DNA of 47,183 nt from Candidatus Cloacimonadota bacterium (GCA_021108315.1 JAIORE010000030.1:1-47183), one strand, 5' to 3'. Shown: positions 35,184 through 46,650, numbered from the stretch's first letter. The notes: generated by a model from the sequence alone, not told the origin. Numbers and translations: made by a program.

Positions 35184-35558
35184 CTATTTTTTCGGTCTCT
35201 TAGTTCCGTATTTGGAACGAGATTGAGTTCTATTTTCTACCCCTGATGTATCCAATGCACCACGAACAATGTGATAACGAACACCAGGCAAATCTTTCAC
35301 TCTACCACCGCGAACAAGAACAATTGAATGCTCCTGTAGATTATGACCTTCACCGGGAATATATGCAGTAATTTCAAAGCCATTCGTCAAACGAACTCTG
35401 GCAATTTTTCTCAATGCTGAGTTTGGTTTTTTAGGGGTTGACGTCAACACCCTTGTACAAACTCCACGTCTTTGTGGACAAGAAGACAAAGCACGATTTT
35501 TCTTCTTTTTAACGATCTTTTTACGACCCTTACGTACTAACTGATTAATTGTTGGCAC
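35184..35558 (-). CDS. rpsL: 30S ribosomal protein S12
   Basis: S12 sits at the decoding centre and controls translational accuracy. The 124-residue protein has the conserved [20 protein letters not shown] and [28 protein letters not shown] segments; the lysines changed in streptomycin-resistant mutants (PKKPNS and RVKDLPG) are wild type. The start codon is GTG with GGAGG upstream. It is 59 bases from the end of rpoC with no terminator, so the rif and str genes appear to form one transcription unit. Confidence 0.98.
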   Translation of the reverse strand: MPTINQLVRKGRKKIVKKKKNRALSSCPQRRGVCTRVLTSTPKKPNSALRKIARVRLTNGFEITAYIPGEGHNLQEHSIVLVRGGRVKDLPGVRYHIVRGALDTSGVENRTQSRSKYGTKRPKK

Positions 35559-35617
35559 TGTTTTCCTCCGTTTTAATTCTGAATTTTCATCATTATTTGA
35601 AAACTCAGATGTATTAT

Positions 35618-38600
35618 TTAGAAATCAAGTAAGCTATCAATATCTTCACTTTCCTCGACATGAGCAAAGCTTTTTATAATATCACCAATTGATTTACCCT
35701 CATTTACTGCCAGTTGAACTTGGTTATTATACAATTTTGTACCAGTTCCCACCGGAATTCTATGACCGATAATTATACTTTCTTTTAGCCCTTCCAATTC
35801 ATCAACCTGACCGGCAACAGCTGCTTGGGTGAGTATTTTTGTAGTTTCTTGGAATGATGCCGCAGAAAGCCAACTATCAGTTAACAGAGAGGCTTTGGTA
35901 ATACCGAGCAACAATTGTTCGAAAGTGGCTCCTTCGCCACCCTTTTCTTCGAGCTCTTTATTTTCAGCTATTACACGATTTCTATCTACTATTTCTCCCT
36001 CTAAGAACCTTGAATGTCCTTGAGATTTTATTTCTACTTTTTTGAACATCTGACGAATAATCACACTAATATGTTTATCATCAATTTTCACACCTTGTTT
36101 TCTATAAACTTCCTGAATTTCATCTCTAATCAAAGTTTGGGCAGCATTAATACCTTTTGCTTTGAGAATATCATGAGGATCCAATTGTCCGTCCGAAAGT
36201 GCATCTCCATTATCAAGAATATCACCTTCATGAACGATGATACGTTTTCCCGGAGGTATTATATATTTTTTCTTTGTTCCTTCTTCCGATTTAACAAATA
36301 TTGCTCTACCCGATTTTGTAAGATCACCAATTGAAACTTTTCCTGATATTTCAGTAACAATAGCTTTATTACGTGGTACACGAGCTTCAAAGAAATCCTG
36401 AACCCTCGGCAAACCACCGGTAATATCACTTTGTTTAATGGTTATTCTGGAAGATTTACCTAAAATATCACCTGGATATACCATTGCACCATCATCAATT
36501 TCCACGCTTAAACCTGATTGGGTAAGAATTAGAACTTCAGTTCCATCTTCCTGAACAATTTTGAATTGAGGTTGAATTTTTCTGTCTTTAGATTCTATAA
36601 TTGTAATTTCACGTTGTCCTGTAAGATCGTTAAATTCCTCTTTAAAGGTTTGATCTTTAACAAAATTTTCATATCTGATTTTACCTTTAGCAGTAGCTAT
36701 AAGGGGATTGTTATAATGATCCCAACTGAATAATTTAGTGTCTTTAACTACCTTTTCACTATCTTTTACGTAGATGGTAGATGCATATTCAACTTTGTAA
36801 TCTTCAGCGATCTCTTCTTTTTCTTTACCATCTTTTATATTTGTATAAGTTTTAATAATCTGGATCTTACCTAAATGGCTAATCGAAATTAACTCACCAG
36901 ACGGATTAACAACTGTATTTACCTTATCAAATTGGACAGTTAATCGAATATTTTTTTCAGTTTCATTATCCGTCTCATATGTCATAACATCAACTTCTGC
37001 TCTATCAACATCTGTTCTGGTGGTTCCACCAATATGGAATGTTCTCAGAGTAAGCTGAGTTCCAGGTTCTCCAATACTTTGAGCTGCAATCACTCCTACA
37101 GGTTCACCGATTGTTACCGGTTTATAAGTTCCCATATTTCTACCGTAACATTTTGCACAAATACCTTTTTCTGCTTCACAAGTAAGAATTGAACGTATTT
37201 TTACTTCATTAATACCATGATGTTGAATGGTTTTGGCAATATCATCGGTAATTTCTTTATTTATTCCAACCAATAATTCTTCTGTAATTGGATCATAAAC
37301 ATCTTCTGCAGTTACACGTCCTTTGATACGCTCACTCAAGGGTTCTACAATTTCCAATCCTTCTCGAAGTGCAGAGACTACCGTTCCTTCGATAGTTCCA
37401 CAATCTTCTATCATTATAATTGCATTTTGAGCAACATCTACCAATCTTCTCGTCAAATATCCGGCATCTGCTGTTTTTAAAGCTGTATCTGCCAATCCTT
37501 TACGAGCACCATGAGTTGAAATAAAATATTCCAAAACAGTTAAACCTTCTTTGAAATTTGATTTAATAGGTGTTTCGATAACTTCAGCAGCATTTTCTGA
37601 ACTTCCTTTAGATGGTTTATCCATCAAACCACGCATTCCACCAAGCTGTTTAATCTGGTCTTTACCACCACGAGCGCGTGAGATATACATCATATTGATT
37701 GGATTAAATCCTTGTTTATCTTTGGCAAGTTCAATCATAAGTTCGTCGGTTACTGCTTCCGTTGCCATTTTCCACTTATCAATTACACGATTATATCGTT
37801 CCGTTTCAGTAACTTCACCATTCATATAACTTTCAATGATTTTTTGAACTTGCTTCTCTGCTTCCTCTAAAATACTATCTTTTGATTTTGGAGAAACTAC
37901 ATCACTGAAGCTAAAAGTAATACCAGCTTTAGTCGCATATTTGAAACCAAGATTTTTAATACGATCTAAAAAATCAGCAGTTCTAACTTGACCTACTGCC
38001 AAGAAACAATCCATAGCAAGTTCATTTAGTTTACTTTTGGTAAATGTATCGTTCTGGAAGGATAATTCTTTTGGTAAAATTTGGTTAAATATAACTCTTC
38101 CTACTGTAGTAATGATGAGTTTTCTCCCAATTTTCAACTTAATCCAAGAATGAATATCTAATTTCTTTTCATAATCATTCTCTCTTTTCTGATTATTTAC
38201 AAATTCTTCATATTCAGAAGCATAAATTACCTCATCGGCTGAATTAAAATATTTTAACTTTTTAATCTCTTCTTCGGTTTCCGGTTCTTTGGTTTTCAAA
38301 ACAGTGAGATAATAATTTCCCAGTACAATATCCTGATTTGTAGCCATTGCTAATTTACCATTTGAAGGTAAAAGAAGATTTCTTGACGACAGCATCAGAA
38401 CACGGGCTTCCATTTGAGCATCACTTGATAACGGGATATGAACAGCCATTTGATCACCATCAAAATCAGCATTATATGGAATACAAACCAACGGATGCAA
38501 TTCAATAGCTTTGCTTTCTATAAGAACAGGCATAAATGCTTGGAATCCATGCTTGTGAAGAGTTGGTTGTCTATTCAATAAAACCGGATAATCTTGGATA

Positions 38601-39835
38601 ACTTCTTCCAGTATTTTCCATATTTTAGGCTGTTGTTTATCAATCAATTTTTTAGCAGTTTTTGCTTTTTCCACTTCACCCATTTTTTCCAATCTTTCAA
38701 TGATAAAGGGCCGGAATAATTCAATCGCCATAGCTTTTGGTAAACCGCATTGATGCAATTTTAAGTTAGGCCCAACCGTAATAACGGATCTTCCTGAATA
38801 ATCAACTCGTTTTCCAAGTAAATTTTGTCTGAAACGACCTGTTTTACCTTTTAGTTGATCAGCAAGTGATTTGAGTGGTCTATTACCTCTACCTTTTACT
38901 GGACGAGATTTTCTGGTATTATCAATCAAAGCATCTACTGCTTCTTGAAGCATTCTTTTTTCATTTCTAAGAATCACTTCAGGAGCATTAATTTCTATCA
39001 ATCCACGTAATCTGTTGTTTCGTGTAATAACTCTTCGGTATAGCTCATTAAAATCTGCTGTGGCAAATCTACCACCTTCCAATTGTACCAATGGTCTCAA
39101 CGTTGGAGGTAAAACCGGTAGGACTTCTAATACCATCCATTCAGGTTTATTTTGGGAATGAACAAATTTATCAACTACTTTAAGACGTTTAATCAGTTTA
39201 AGTTTTTTTTGAACAGATGTTTCCATTTTGATGCTTGTTCGCAAATGCATTGCTTCATCTTCAAGATTGATCTCTGCTAATAAAACCTGAATAGCTTCTG
39301 CTCCCATCAGAGCATGAAAAGTGTCACCCATTTTATCATGATTTTCATAATATTCATCAACATCAATGAGTTCTTTCTTTTCATATTCACTATCGCCGGG
39401 ATCTAAAATGATATATGATTCATAATACAAAACTCGTTCCAGCTTACGAATAGTCATATCAAGGATTGTTCCGATTACACTCGGTAAACTTTTTACAAAC
39501 CAGATATGAGCTATTGGAACTGCTAATTCAAGATGTCCCATGCGACTTCTGCGAACTCTGGAAGTAGTTATTTCAACCCCGCATCTATCACAAACTGTAT
39601 TTTGGAAACGTTTTTTCTTATATTTCCCACAGCTACATTCATAATCTTTTTCAGGACCAAAAATTCTTTCACAAAACAAACCACCTTTTTCAGGTTTCAA
39701 AGTTCTGTAATTTAATGTATCAGGTTTGATCACTTCACCATAAGACCATTCGCGAATAGCATCCGGAGAAGCTATTTTTATCTTAACTCGATCATAATCA
39801 TCAATAATTTTATTTCTTCTTATTTCTCTAATCAC
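35618..39835 (-). CDS. rpoC: DNA-directed RNA polymerase subunit beta'
   Basis: The 1405-residue largest subunit of RNA polymerase. It has the N-terminal zinc site [11 protein letters not shown]...CDRCG, the catalytic [14 protein letters not shown] with three magnesium-binding aspartates, the trigger-loop region near [21 protein letters not shown] (here [13 protein letters not shown]), and the second zinc site [17 protein letters not shown]. Length and architecture are typical; there is no large lineage insertion like that of E. coli. The start is a GTG at 39835 with GGAGGG nine bases upstream. It follows rpoB by 30 bases. Confidence 0.98.
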   Translation of the reverse strand: MIREIRRNKIIDDYDRVKIKIASPDAIREWSYGEVIKPDTLNYRTLKPEKGGLFCERIFGPEKDYECSCGKYKKKRFQNTVCDRCGVEITTSRVRRSRMGHLELAVPIAHIWFVKSLPSVIGTILDMTIRKLERVLYYESYIILDPGDSEYEKKELIDVDEYYENHDKMGDTFHALMGAEAIQVLLAEINLEDEAMHLRTSIKMETSVQKKLKLIKRLKVVDKFVHSQNKPEWMVLEVLPVLPPTLRPLVQLEGGRFATADFNELYRRVITRNNRLRGLIEINAPEVILRNEKRMLQEAVDALIDNTRKSRPVKGRGNRPLKSLADQLKGKTGRFRQNLLGKRVDYSGRSVITVGPNLKLHQCGLPKAMAIELFRPFIIERLEKMGEVEKAKTAKKLIDKQQPKIWKILEEVIQDYPVLLNRQPTLHKHGFQAFMPVLIESKAIELHPLVCIPYNADFDGDQMAVHIPLSSDAQMEARVLMLSSRNLLLPSNGKLAMATNQDIVLGNYYLTVLKTKEPETEEEIKKLKYFNSADEVIYASEYEEFVNNQKRENDYEKKLDIHSWIKLKIGRKLIITTVGRVIFNQILPKELSFQNDTFTKSKLNELAMDCFLAVGQVRTADFLDRIKNLGFKYATKAGITFSFSDVVSPKSKDSILEEAEKQVQKIIESYMNGEVTETERYNRVIDKWKMATEAVTDELMIELAKDKQGFNPINMMYISRARGGKDQIKQLGGMRGLMDKPSKGSSENAAEVIETPIKSNFKEGLTVLEYFISTHGARKGLADTALKTADAGYLTRRLVDVAQNAIIMIEDCGTIEGTVVSALREGLEIVEPLSERIKGRVTAEDVYDPITEELLVGINKEITDDIAKTIQHHGINEVKIRSILTCEAEKGICAKCYGRNMGTYKPVTIGEPVGVIAAQSIGEPGTQLTLRTFHIGGTTRTDVDRAEVDVMTYETDNETEKNIRLTVQFDKVNTVVNPSGELISISHLGKIQIIKTYTNIKDGKEKEEIAEDYKVEYASTIYVKDSEKVVKDTKLFSWDHYNNPLIATAKGKIRYENFVKDQTFKEEFNDLTGQREITIIESKDRKIQPQFKIVQEDGTEVLILTQSGLSVEIDDGAMVYPGDILGKSSRITIKQSDITGGLPRVQDFFEARVPRNKAIVTEISGKVSIGDLTKSGRAIFVKSEEGTKKKYIIPPGKRIIVHEGDILDNGDALSDGQLDPHDILKAKGINAAQTLIRDEIQEVYRKQGVKIDDKHISVIIRQMFKKVEIKSQGHSRFLEGEIVDRNRVIAENKELEEKGGEGATFEQLLLGITKASLLTDSWLSAASFQETTKILTQAAVAGQVDELEGLKESIIIGHRIPVGTGTKLYNNQVQLAVNEGKSIGDIIKSFAHVEESEDIDSLLDF

Positions 39836-39865
39836 TTAGGATATCCCTCCACAAATAACAAAGGT

Positions 39866-42800
39866 TTATTCTGAATTTTCATCAACAATAAAATCAATAT
39901 TAAAGCACAATGATTTTAATTCACTAATAAGTACATTAAATGATTCAGGAACACCTGGTTTAGGTGGATCTTGACCATTTGTAATAGCCTTGAAAGCATT
40001 AGTTCTTCCATCTACATCATCAGATTTTATGGTCAGCATTTCTTCAAGTAATCTGGAAGCACCATAAGCCTCTAAAGCCCAAACTTCCATTTCACCTAAT
40101 CTTTGACCACCATGCTGAGCCTTTCCGCCCAATGGTTGCTGAGTAATCAATGAATAAGGTCCTGTAGAACGAGCATGCATTTTATCAGCAACAAGATGGT
40201 TTAATTTAAGCATATACATCACACCGACCGTAACTCTACCTTCAAATGGTTCACCTGTTTTTCCATCATAAAGAACCTGTTTTCCATCTTCTGGTAATTT
40301 TGCTTCATTCATTGCACTCACGATATCTTCAACCAAAGCACCATCAAAAACAGGTGTTTCCGTATTAAGTCCTAAAGTTTTCGCTGCTATCCCGAGGTGA
40401 GTTTCCATAATTTGACCAATATTCATACGAGAAGGTACCCCAAGAGGATTTAGAATAATATCTACTGGAGTGCCATCTTTCAAAAATGGCATATCTTCTA
40501 AAGAACTGATCCGAGAGATCACACCCTTATTTCCATGACGTCCAGCCATTTTATCACCGACTTCAATTTTACGTTTTTTAGCAATAAATACTTTAACCAT
40601 TTTACGAACGCCATAAGGTAGTTCATCACCATGTTTCAAACGTTCCTGATTCTTCTTCAAAATATTCATGCTTTCTTCTTCAGCTTTATTAACCTTTAAA
40701 ATTACATTATTATAGATAAATTGATTTTTTTCAAAATCTTCAATAAGATCGTATTTTAGATTTAATCGTTTAAAATTAATTTTTTTCAGGTCATTTGCTG
40801 TTATTTTTTTTCCAGTAGGTATAAAGAACATATTAGTTTTTTTATCAACAATATTTTTAGCAGTTTCACCGAGAAGATGTTTTGAGAATTGTTTTTTTAA
40901 GAAATCAGCCATGATTTGTGCTCTTGCATTGTATTCGTCTTTATGAATAGCTAATTTTTCCTTTTTGTTTACTTGTTCTTCAAATTCATCATTATCTTCC
41001 AAGCGTGAAAATACTTTTACATCAATAACCACACCTTGCATACCAGGTTTAGCTTTTAAAGAACTGTTTGTGAAGTCACCGGCTCTATCACCAAATAATG
41101 CTCTCATTAGATTCTCTTCGGGAGAAGGATCTATATCAATATTTTTTGGTGTGATTTTTCCGACAATTATGTCACCGGCTTGTACAACAGAACCAACTCT
41201 TATGATACCTGATTTATCAAGATTTCTAAGAGCTTTGGTTGGAACATTAGGAATATCGTAAGCAAGTTCCTCTTTACCATTCTTCATATTACGAACCAGA
41301 ACTTCATGCTCTTCAATATAAAGTGAGGTAAGTGTATCTTCTCTAGCAATTCCTTCACTGAGAATTATTGCATCCTCAAAATTGTAGCCATACCAAGGCA
41401 TAAAAGCAACTGTAAGATTTTTTCCTAAAGCAAGCCTTCCATCTATTACAGAAGGTCCATCAGATAAAACATCACCTTCTTTTACTTTATCGCCAAGTTT
41501 CACAATCGGTTTTTGGTTTATAGTTGTATCTTGGTTAGATCTTTGAAATTTTTTCAAATAAATTCTATTTTTAATTCCAATATCCAATACATCACCATCA
41601 CCACGATCTCTTTCAATATCAATATAAGAACCTGTAACTTTTTTTACTGTTCCGTTGTATGGAGCTATTGCCAGGATCCCACTATCCTCAGCTACAATTT
41701 TCTCCATTCCAGTACCAACTACCGGGACATCAGGATTTAGTAATGGAACAGCTTGTCTCTGCATATTTGAACCCATAAGTGCTCTATTCGCATCATCATG
41801 TTCCAGAAATGGAATTAAAGATGCTGAAACCGATACAACTTGTTGGGAAGAGACATCCATATAATGTACTGATTCCGGAGTTACTTGTTTAAATTCACCT
41901 TTTTCTCTGGCAAAAACAAAATCATCTGTAATTTTGAGATCACTATTAAAATTTATATTTGCCTGAGCAATTAAATATTTTTCTTCATGAGTCGGATCAA
42001 GATAATCAACTTCTTTAGTGATATATCCATTCTCAACTTTAATATAAGGAGTTTCAAGGAATCCTAATTTATTAATTCTGGCATACATAGCAGGAGAAGC
42101 TATCAAACCAATATTAGGACCTTCCGGAGTTTCGATGGGACAAATTCTACCGTAATGTGAATAATGAACATCACGAACTTCAAAGCCGGCTCTTTCTCTT
42201 GTCAATCCACCTGGTCCAAGTGCAGAAAATCTTCTTTTATGAGTGATAGCAGTCAAAGGATTAGTTTGTTCCATATATTGCGAAAGCTGTCCGGTAAGAA
42301 AGAAAGATTGAACAACTGCAATTAGAGCATTACTATTAATAATATCGTGAATAGTAATTTCCTCAGGATTTGCAATAGACATTCTTTCTATAGCTGTTCT
42401 GGCAACTCTCGATAATCCAATATTATATTGTTCAATAAGTAATTCTCCAACACTACGAACACGGCGATTTGAAAGATGATCAATATCATCAACAATGTCT
42501 ACATCTTTATAAACCATGATAAGTCGTTCAATTATAGCTATTATATCTTCTTTAGTTAAGATATGAACGTCTGAAAGGATATCTAATTCTAATCTGTTAT
42601 TTAATTTATATCTTCCAACTTCATCAAGATTATAACGTCTTTCATTGAAGAACATGCGATTGAAAAGATCTAAAGCTGCTTGATAAGTAGGTTCTTCTCC
42701 AGGTCGAATCAATGTATATATTTTTTTTACTGCTTCTTCTTGATTTTCAGTTTGATCTTTTGCAATAGTACTTTCTAAAATTTTGAAAGTAATTGCCGAT

Positions 42801-43666
42801 TCATCAGAAACAATTTTTACTTCATCAATTGAAGAAGCAATTAAATCTGTTATTATTTCTTCTGTAATCTCTGTTGCAGCTTCGAAAATAATTTCACCGG
42901 TTTCTTTATCAATAATATCTTCAAACAAAAACTTTTCCTCAGCTTTTGTAGTATCAATCATTTCACTTTCATAAAAATGGTCACGAAGTTCTTTATTTGT
43001 GGATAAGCCAATAGCCCTGAGCATAACAGTTACAGGTAATTTGCGTCTTTTATCAATTAGAACAAATATTGAATCATGAATATCCATTTTAAATTCAAGC
43101 CAAGAACCATTATAAGGAATTAGTTTAGCAGAATTTAATAATTTCCCACTGGCATGAGTTTCTTCTAAGAAAAAAATACCGGGAGAACGATGTAATTGAC
43201 TGATTATCACACGTTCAGCACCATTAATTATAAAAGTACCTTGCGGAGTAACGAGAGGAACTTCACCGAGAAAAACATCTTGTTCAATAGAATTTAAGAC
43301 TTCCTTTACACCGGTTTCTTTGAGAACATCTTCTTTATAAACAGTCAAACGCATTTGAGCTTTTACAGGTGCCTGATATGACAGATTACGTTCAATACAC
43401 TCATCCGTTTTATATTTTTCTTTTAATACTATATAATTTAAAAATTCTAAATGATAAATACCTTTTTGGTCTTCCAAAGGAAAAATAGATTCTAGAACTT
43501 GTTGTAATCCTTTTCTTTTACGACGCTTCGGATGAACATCACGTTGTAGAAAATTATTAAAAGAATCTATTTGCATTGATAAAAGATTGGGAACAGGAAC
43601 CAAAGGCACACCAGCATCTATAGCTTTTTTTCCTATACGAGAATAACTTTTAATTTTCAAAAGCAT
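39866..43666 (-). CDS. rpoB: DNA-directed RNA polymerase subunit beta
   Basis: The 1266-residue second-largest subunit, with the beta lobes, the rifampicin pocket and C-terminal clamp segments (GGKAQHGGQRLGEMEVWALEAYGA). The pocket reads LSQYMEQTNPLTAITHKRRF then SALGPGGL. Relative to E. coli, F514 is Tyr and D516 is Glu, while H526 and S531 are kept. Residues DKMAGRHGNKGVIS carry the nucleotide-binding lysines. AAGGAG precedes the ATG. The gap to rplL is 113 bases and contains a stem-loop. The position and order are standard for the rif operon. Confidence 0.98.
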   Translation of the reverse strand: MLLKIKSYSRIGKKAIDAGVPLVPVPNLLSMQIDSFNNFLQRDVHPKRRKRKGLQQVLESIFPLEDQKGIYHLEFLNYIVLKEKYKTDECIERNLSYQAPVKAQMRLTVYKEDVLKETGVKEVLNSIEQDVFLGEVPLVTPQGTFIINGAERVIISQLHRSPGIFFLEETHASGKLLNSAKLIPYNGSWLEFKMDIHDSIFVLIDKRRKLPVTVMLRAIGLSTNKELRDHFYESEMIDTTKAEEKFLFEDIIDKETGEIIFEAATEITEEIITDLIASSIDEVKIVSDESAITFKILESTIAKDQTENQEEAVKKIYTLIRPGEEPTYQAALDLFNRMFFNERRYNLDEVGRYKLNNRLELDILSDVHILTKEDIIAIIERLIMVYKDVDIVDDIDHLSNRRVRSVGELLIEQYNIGLSRVARTAIERMSIANPEEITIHDIINSNALIAVVQSFFLTGQLSQYMEQTNPLTAITHKRRFSALGPGGLTRERAGFEVRDVHYSHYGRICPIETPEGPNIGLIASPAMYARINKLGFLETPYIKVENGYITKEVDYLDPTHEEKYLIAQANINFNSDLKITDDFVFAREKGEFKQVTPESVHYMDVSSQQVVSVSASLIPFLEHDDANRALMGSNMQRQAVPLLNPDVPVVGTGMEKIVAEDSGILAIAPYNGTVKKVTGSYIDIERDRGDGDVLDIGIKNRIYLKKFQRSNQDTTINQKPIVKLGDKVKEGDVLSDGPSVIDGRLALGKNLTVAFMPWYGYNFEDAIILSEGIAREDTLTSLYIEEHEVLVRNMKNGKEELAYDIPNVPTKALRNLDKSGIIRVGSVVQAGDIIVGKITPKNIDIDPSPEENLMRALFGDRAGDFTNSSLKAKPGMQGVVIDVKVFSRLEDNDEFEEQVNKKEKLAIHKDEYNARAQIMADFLKKQFSKHLLGETAKNIVDKKTNMFFIPTGKKITANDLKKINFKRLNLKYDLIEDFEKNQFIYNNVILKVNKAEEESMNILKKNQERLKHGDELPYGVRKMVKVFIAKKRKIEVGDKMAGRHGNKGVISRISSLEDMPFLKDGTPVDIILNPLGVPSRMNIGQIMETHLGIAAKTLGLNTETPVFDGALVEDIVSAMNEAKLPEDGKQVLYDGKTGEPFEGRVTVGVMYMLKLNHLVADKMHARSTGPYSLITQQPLGGKAQHGGQRLGEMEVWALEAYGASRLLEEMLTIKSDDVDGRTNAFKAITNGQDPPKPGVPESFNVLISELKSLCFNIDFIVDENSE

Positions 43667-43732
43667 TACTCCTTAAAAAGTATAAAAAACGATTTTACTC
43701 GTTTTATTTTTTTCATAATTTTTATAAGCAAA

Positions 43733-43761
43733 GGAAGTGAGATGTAAAACTTCTCACTTCC
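43733..43761 (-). promoter_or_regulatory. Stem-loop between rplL and rpoB (possible attenuator or processing site)
   Basis: A perfect ten-base stem, GGAAGTGAGA/TCTCACTTCC, with a nine-base loop starts about 20 bases after the rplL stop. No run of T residues follows it on the minus strand. In E. coli the same gap holds a partial terminator and an RNase III site that lower rpoBC expression relative to the ribosomal proteins; a similar role here is inference from position. Confidence 0.55.
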
Positions 43762-43779
43762 ATAGAAAAATGCTCACAA

Positions 43780-44151
43780 TTATTTAATTTCAGCTGTAGC
43801 TCCGGATTCTTCAATTTGTTTTTTCACAGCTTCCGCTTCGTCTTTTGATACACCTTCTACCACGGGTTTTGGGCAAGTATCAACTAATTCTTTTGCTTCT
43901 TTTAAACCTAATTTGGTAATTGCTCTCACAACTTTGATTGCTTGGATTTTCTTAGCACCAGCACTAGTGAGAACTACATCAAATTCTGTTTTTTCCGCAG
44001 CAGCTTCAGCAGGAGCAGCGGCAGCAGCAGATGCAACAGGAGCAGCAGCGGTTACACCAAAGATTTCTTCTAATTCTTTTACGAGCTCAGAAAGCTCAAT
44101 TACTGTCATTTCTTTGATAATATCAATTACTTGTTGTTGTTTATCAGTCAT
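43780..44151 (-). CDS. rplL: 50S ribosomal protein L7/L12
   Basis: The stalk protein that recruits translation GTPases. I start at the ATG at 44151 because GGAGG lies seven bases upstream; a further ATG at 44163 would include that site and add four residues. The 123-residue protein has the dimerising N-terminal domain, an Ala-rich hinge ([19 protein letters not shown]) and the C-terminal factor-binding domain with [16 protein letters not shown] and [14 protein letters not shown]. One unusual point is a cysteine in that last helix, where VE.AP is common. It follows rplJ in the usual rplJL order. Confidence 0.97.
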   Translation of the reverse strand: MTDKQQQVIDIIKEMTVIELSELVKELEEIFGVTAAAPVASAAAAAPAEAAAEKTEFDVVLTSAGAKKIQAIKVVRAITKLGLKEAKELVDTCPKPVVEGVSKDEAEAVKKQIEESGATAEIK

Positions 44152-44175
44152 TTTTTCCTCCATTCGGATATTTAT

Positions 44176-44709
44176 TTAATTTTCTTTTTTTTGATTGGCA
44201 ATTTCATCTACTACATAGACGAATTTTCTGATTATTCCGGATAAAGCTCCAACAAAACCTGAAATAGGAGCATTCATCATTTGTAATGTCATTGCAATTA
44301 AAGCATCTTTACCCGGTAATTGAGATAATTTCTGAAGTTGGTCACTATCAATAACATTACCGGAAACATAACCGTATTTAAAAGAAGGAAAGTCTTTATC
44401 ACTCACTACTTCTTTTTTAAATTTTGCAAATTCTCTCGCTGGACTAACTTCATCTTCCAATGAAACTGCAACTGCTGTCGAACCTATAAGATATTTGTCT
44501 AAACCATTAATCCCAAGTTCATTAAGAGCGATTTTTATAAAAGTGTTTTTTGAAACAAAATAATCAACATTTGCATCTCTCATTCTGTTACGTAATTCAT
44601 CAACTTCTTCAATATTTATTCCTTTGTAGTCTACCAAAACAATAGATTTTGCGTTAGTCATACGTGTTTTTAATTGGTTTACTTCGTCAATTTTGTATTG
44701 TTGTAACAT
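44176..44709 (-). CDS. rplJ: 50S ribosomal protein L10
   Basis: L10 anchors the L7/L12 dimers to the ribosome. Two ATG codons stand in tandem; the second, at 44709, is better spaced from AGGAGG (five bases), giving 177 residues. The N-terminal rRNA-binding domain has SIVLVDYKGINIEEVDELRNR and the KNTFIKIALNELG segment, and the C-terminal helix that holds L12 is present. It is only seven to ten bases from rplA, so the long leader that binds L10 for autoregulation in E. coli is absent; control, if any, must lie elsewhere. Confidence 0.97.
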   Translation of the reverse strand: MLQQYKIDEVNQLKTRMTNAKSIVLVDYKGINIEEVDELRNRMRDANVDYFVSKNTFIKIALNELGINGLDKYLIGSTAVAVSLEDEVSPAREFAKFKKEVVSDKDFPSFKYGYVSGNVIDSDQLQKLSQLPGKDALIAMTLQMMNAPISGFVGALSGIIRKFVYVVDEIANQKKEN

Positions 44710-44718
44710 CATTACCTC

Positions 44719-45420
44719 CTATTTCTTGGCTTCCAGTGTGATACTGGGGACATCAATTTTAATGCTCGGTGCCATTGTAGAAGTTAATGAGATACTTTTT
44801 ATATAAACTCCCTTAACTGTAGCAGGTTTATCTTTCAAAATTGCATTGATTATCATCAATACATTATCAGATAATTTTTTGGGTTCAAAGCTTACTTTTC
44901 CTGCCGGAAGATGTAAATTTGCCAGCTTATCAATCCTATAAGTTACTTTTCCGCCTTTAGAATCATTAACTGCTTTTTTCACATCCATTGTAACTGTTCC
45001 AACTTTAGGATTCGGCATAAGACCACGTGGACCTAAAACTCTCCCTAAGCGTCCAATTTTTCCCATTAAATTTGGGGTAGAGATTACAACATCAAATTCG
45101 AGCCAACCGGACTTAATTTTGTCGATATACTCTTGCAATCCTACATATTCTGCACCGGCTTCTTTGGCTTCATCAGCTTTTTCACCTTCTGCAAAAACTA
45201 AGATTGTCTTCGTTTTTCCAGTCCCATGAGGTAAGACGAGTGAGTTACGAATTTGTTGGTCAGCTTTTCTCGGGTCTACTCCGAGATGAAAATGAACTTC
45301 TACTGTTTCATCAAATTTACCAGTTGGTAATTTCTTTAAAAGTTCAACAGCTTCACCAAGTTGATAGCGTTTCTCTTTCTCTATCATCTCATAGGCTTTT
45401 TTGTACCTTTTACTATCCAT
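44719..45420 (-). CDS. rplA: 50S ribosomal protein L1
   Basis: L1 forms the mobile L1 stalk near the E site and helps release deacylated tRNA. The 233-residue protein is full length, with KFDETVEVHFHLGVDPRK, the LGRVLGPRGLMPNPKVGTV signature and a C-terminal KGVYIKSISLTSTMAPSIKI strand. GGAG lies six bases before the ATG. It follows rplK by 42 bases. In E. coli L1 represses the rplKA mRNA by binding its leader; I see no obvious L1 site here. Confidence 0.98.
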   Translation of the reverse strand: MDSKRYKKAYEMIEKEKRYQLGEAVELLKKLPTGKFDETVEVHFHLGVDPRKADQQIRNSLVLPHGTGKTKTILVFAEGEKADEAKEAGAEYVGLQEYIDKIKSGWLEFDVVISTPNLMGKIGRLGRVLGPRGLMPNPKVGTVTMDVKKAVNDSKGGKVTYRIDKLANLHLPAGKVSFEPKKLSDNVLMIINAILKDKPATVKGVYIKSISLTSTMAPSIKIDVPSITLEAKK

Positions 45421-45462
45421 ACTAGTCTCCTTATTTGTATATCTCCTGCTTTTCGAATGAGT

Positions 45463-45894
45463 CTATTTTTCTACCAATACACCCATATTTCTTGCAGTAC
45501 CTTCGATCATACTCATTGCTGCTTCAATCGTGTATGCATTTAGGTCTTTCATTTTAATTTCAGCAATTTTTCTAACTGAAGCTTTGCTGATAGTACCGAC
45601 CTTATCACGATTTGGTTCTGAAGAACCTTTTGCAAGTCCTACTTCCTTTTTAATCAGAATTGCAGCTGGTGGAGTTTTTATTTCAAATGTATAAGATTTA
45701 TTTTTATTTACATAGATAATTACTGGGAAGATCATACCGGGAGAGTCCTTTGTTTTATCATTAAAATTTTTACAAAATTCTCCAATATTTATTCCAGCTT
45801 GCCCAAGGGCAGGACCTACCGGAGGAGCTGGGGTTGCCTTTCCTGCAGGAAGTTGAAGTTTTATTACATGAACATAATCTTTTGGTTTAGCCAT
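45463..45894 (-). CDS. rplK: 50S ribosomal protein L11
   Basis: L11 forms the base of the GTPase-associated centre with 23S rRNA. The 143-residue protein is of normal length, with the proline-rich [20 protein letters not shown] loop targeted by thiostrepton-type antibiotics, and the C-terminal rRNA-binding domain ([18 protein letters not shown] then [12 protein letters not shown]). GAGGAA precedes the ATG. It lies 14 bases after nusG, the standard nusG-rplK order. Confidence 0.98.
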   Translation of the reverse strand: MAKPKDYVHVIKLQLPAGKATPAPPVGPALGQAGINIGEFCKNFNDKTKDSPGMIFPVIIYVNKNKSYTFEIKTPPAAILIKKEVGLAKGSSEPNRDKVGTISKASVRKIAEIKMKDLNAYTIEAAMSMIEGTARNMGVLVEK

Positions 45895-45908
45895 TATTTC
45901 CTCTATAT

Positions 45909-46430
45909 CTACATTATTTCTATTTGATCAAATCTAACTTCTATAGGAGTAAGTCTTCCAAATACTGTAACATTTACAGTTAATTTGAGTTGTTCCGCAT
46001 TAATTCTATCAATTACTCCCTCAAATTCCGTAAATGGTCCTGAAGTAATTTTTACCATATCTCCCGGATAATATTCTACAGATTTAGTTTGGGTTTTATC
46101 TCTTTCATTGATGCCTAATAATCTATTTACTTCCATTTCGGAAAGTGGTAAAGGTTTTTTACCAGTCCCTAAAAAATTAGTAATCCCAGGCATTCCAAGT
46201 ATGTATGAAATAACTTCCGGTACAAGTTCAGCTTCTATTATCAGATAACTATTGTATAATTTTTTTTCTCTCTCTATTCTCTTTCCTTCGCGAATATGAA
46301 ATGTCTTTTGGGTAGGAATTAAAATTCGACCAATTTTATCTTCAATTTCTAATCCTATTATTCCCTTTTCAATTGCTTCTTTTATTTTAAATTCATGAGA
46401 AGCATAAGTGTGAACAACATACCATTTCAT
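45909..46430 (-). CDS. nusG: Transcription termination/antitermination factor NusG
   Basis: NusG clamps RNA polymerase during elongation and links it to Rho or the ribosome. The 173-residue protein has the NGN domain ([20 protein letters not shown], then [20 protein letters not shown]) and a C-terminal KOW domain ([19 protein letters not shown], ending [15 protein letters not shown]). There is no inserted domain of the kind seen in some Thermotoga or Bacteroides forms. It starts four bases after secE, so the two are coupled. Confidence 0.97.
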   Translation of the reverse strand: MKWYVVHTYASHEFKIKEAIEKGIIGLEIEDKIGRILIPTQKTFHIREGKRIEREKKLYNSYLIIEAELVPEVISYILGMPGITNFLGTGKKPLPLSEMEVNRLLGINERDKTQTKSVEYYPGDMVKITSGPFTEFEGVIDRINAEQLKLTVNVTVFGRLTPIEVRFDQIEIM

Positions 46431-46434
46431 GACA

Positions 46435-46623
46435 TTAACTTTTTAGAAGAAGTGTTCTAATTAAAAAATTAAATAGTGTATCAATTAATGATAAAAATAT
46501 CGCTACAAAAGCAGACATAACTATCACAACAGTAGTGCCTTCCTTTAAATCAACTTTACTTGGCCAACTAACATAGGACATCTCTTGTCTCACATCTTTA
46601 AAAAAACGAATAATCTTTTTCAT
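46435..46623 (-). CDS. secE: Preprotein translocase subunit SecE
   Basis: The small clamp subunit of the SecYEG translocon. The 62-residue protein is of the short, single-span type: an amphipathic cytoplasmic helix (IIRFFKDVRQEMSYVSWPSK, with the conserved WPS.. motif) followed by one membrane segment (VVIVMSAFVAIFLSLIDTLF). AAGGAA lies 13 bases before the ATG, a little far. It sits between tRNA-Trp and nusG, the arrangement common to many bacteria. Confidence 0.95.
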   Translation of the reverse strand: MKKIIRFFKDVRQEMSYVSWPSKVDLKEGTTVVIVMSAFVAIFLSLIDTLFNFLIRTLLLKS

Positions 46624-46650
46624 CTTTTTTTATATTCCTTATTCAAAGAA

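Noticed and set aside
43913..44179. An Ala-rich 88-codon plus-strand frame opposite rplL
   Set aside because: It is the antisense of the Ala-rich L7/L12 hinge.
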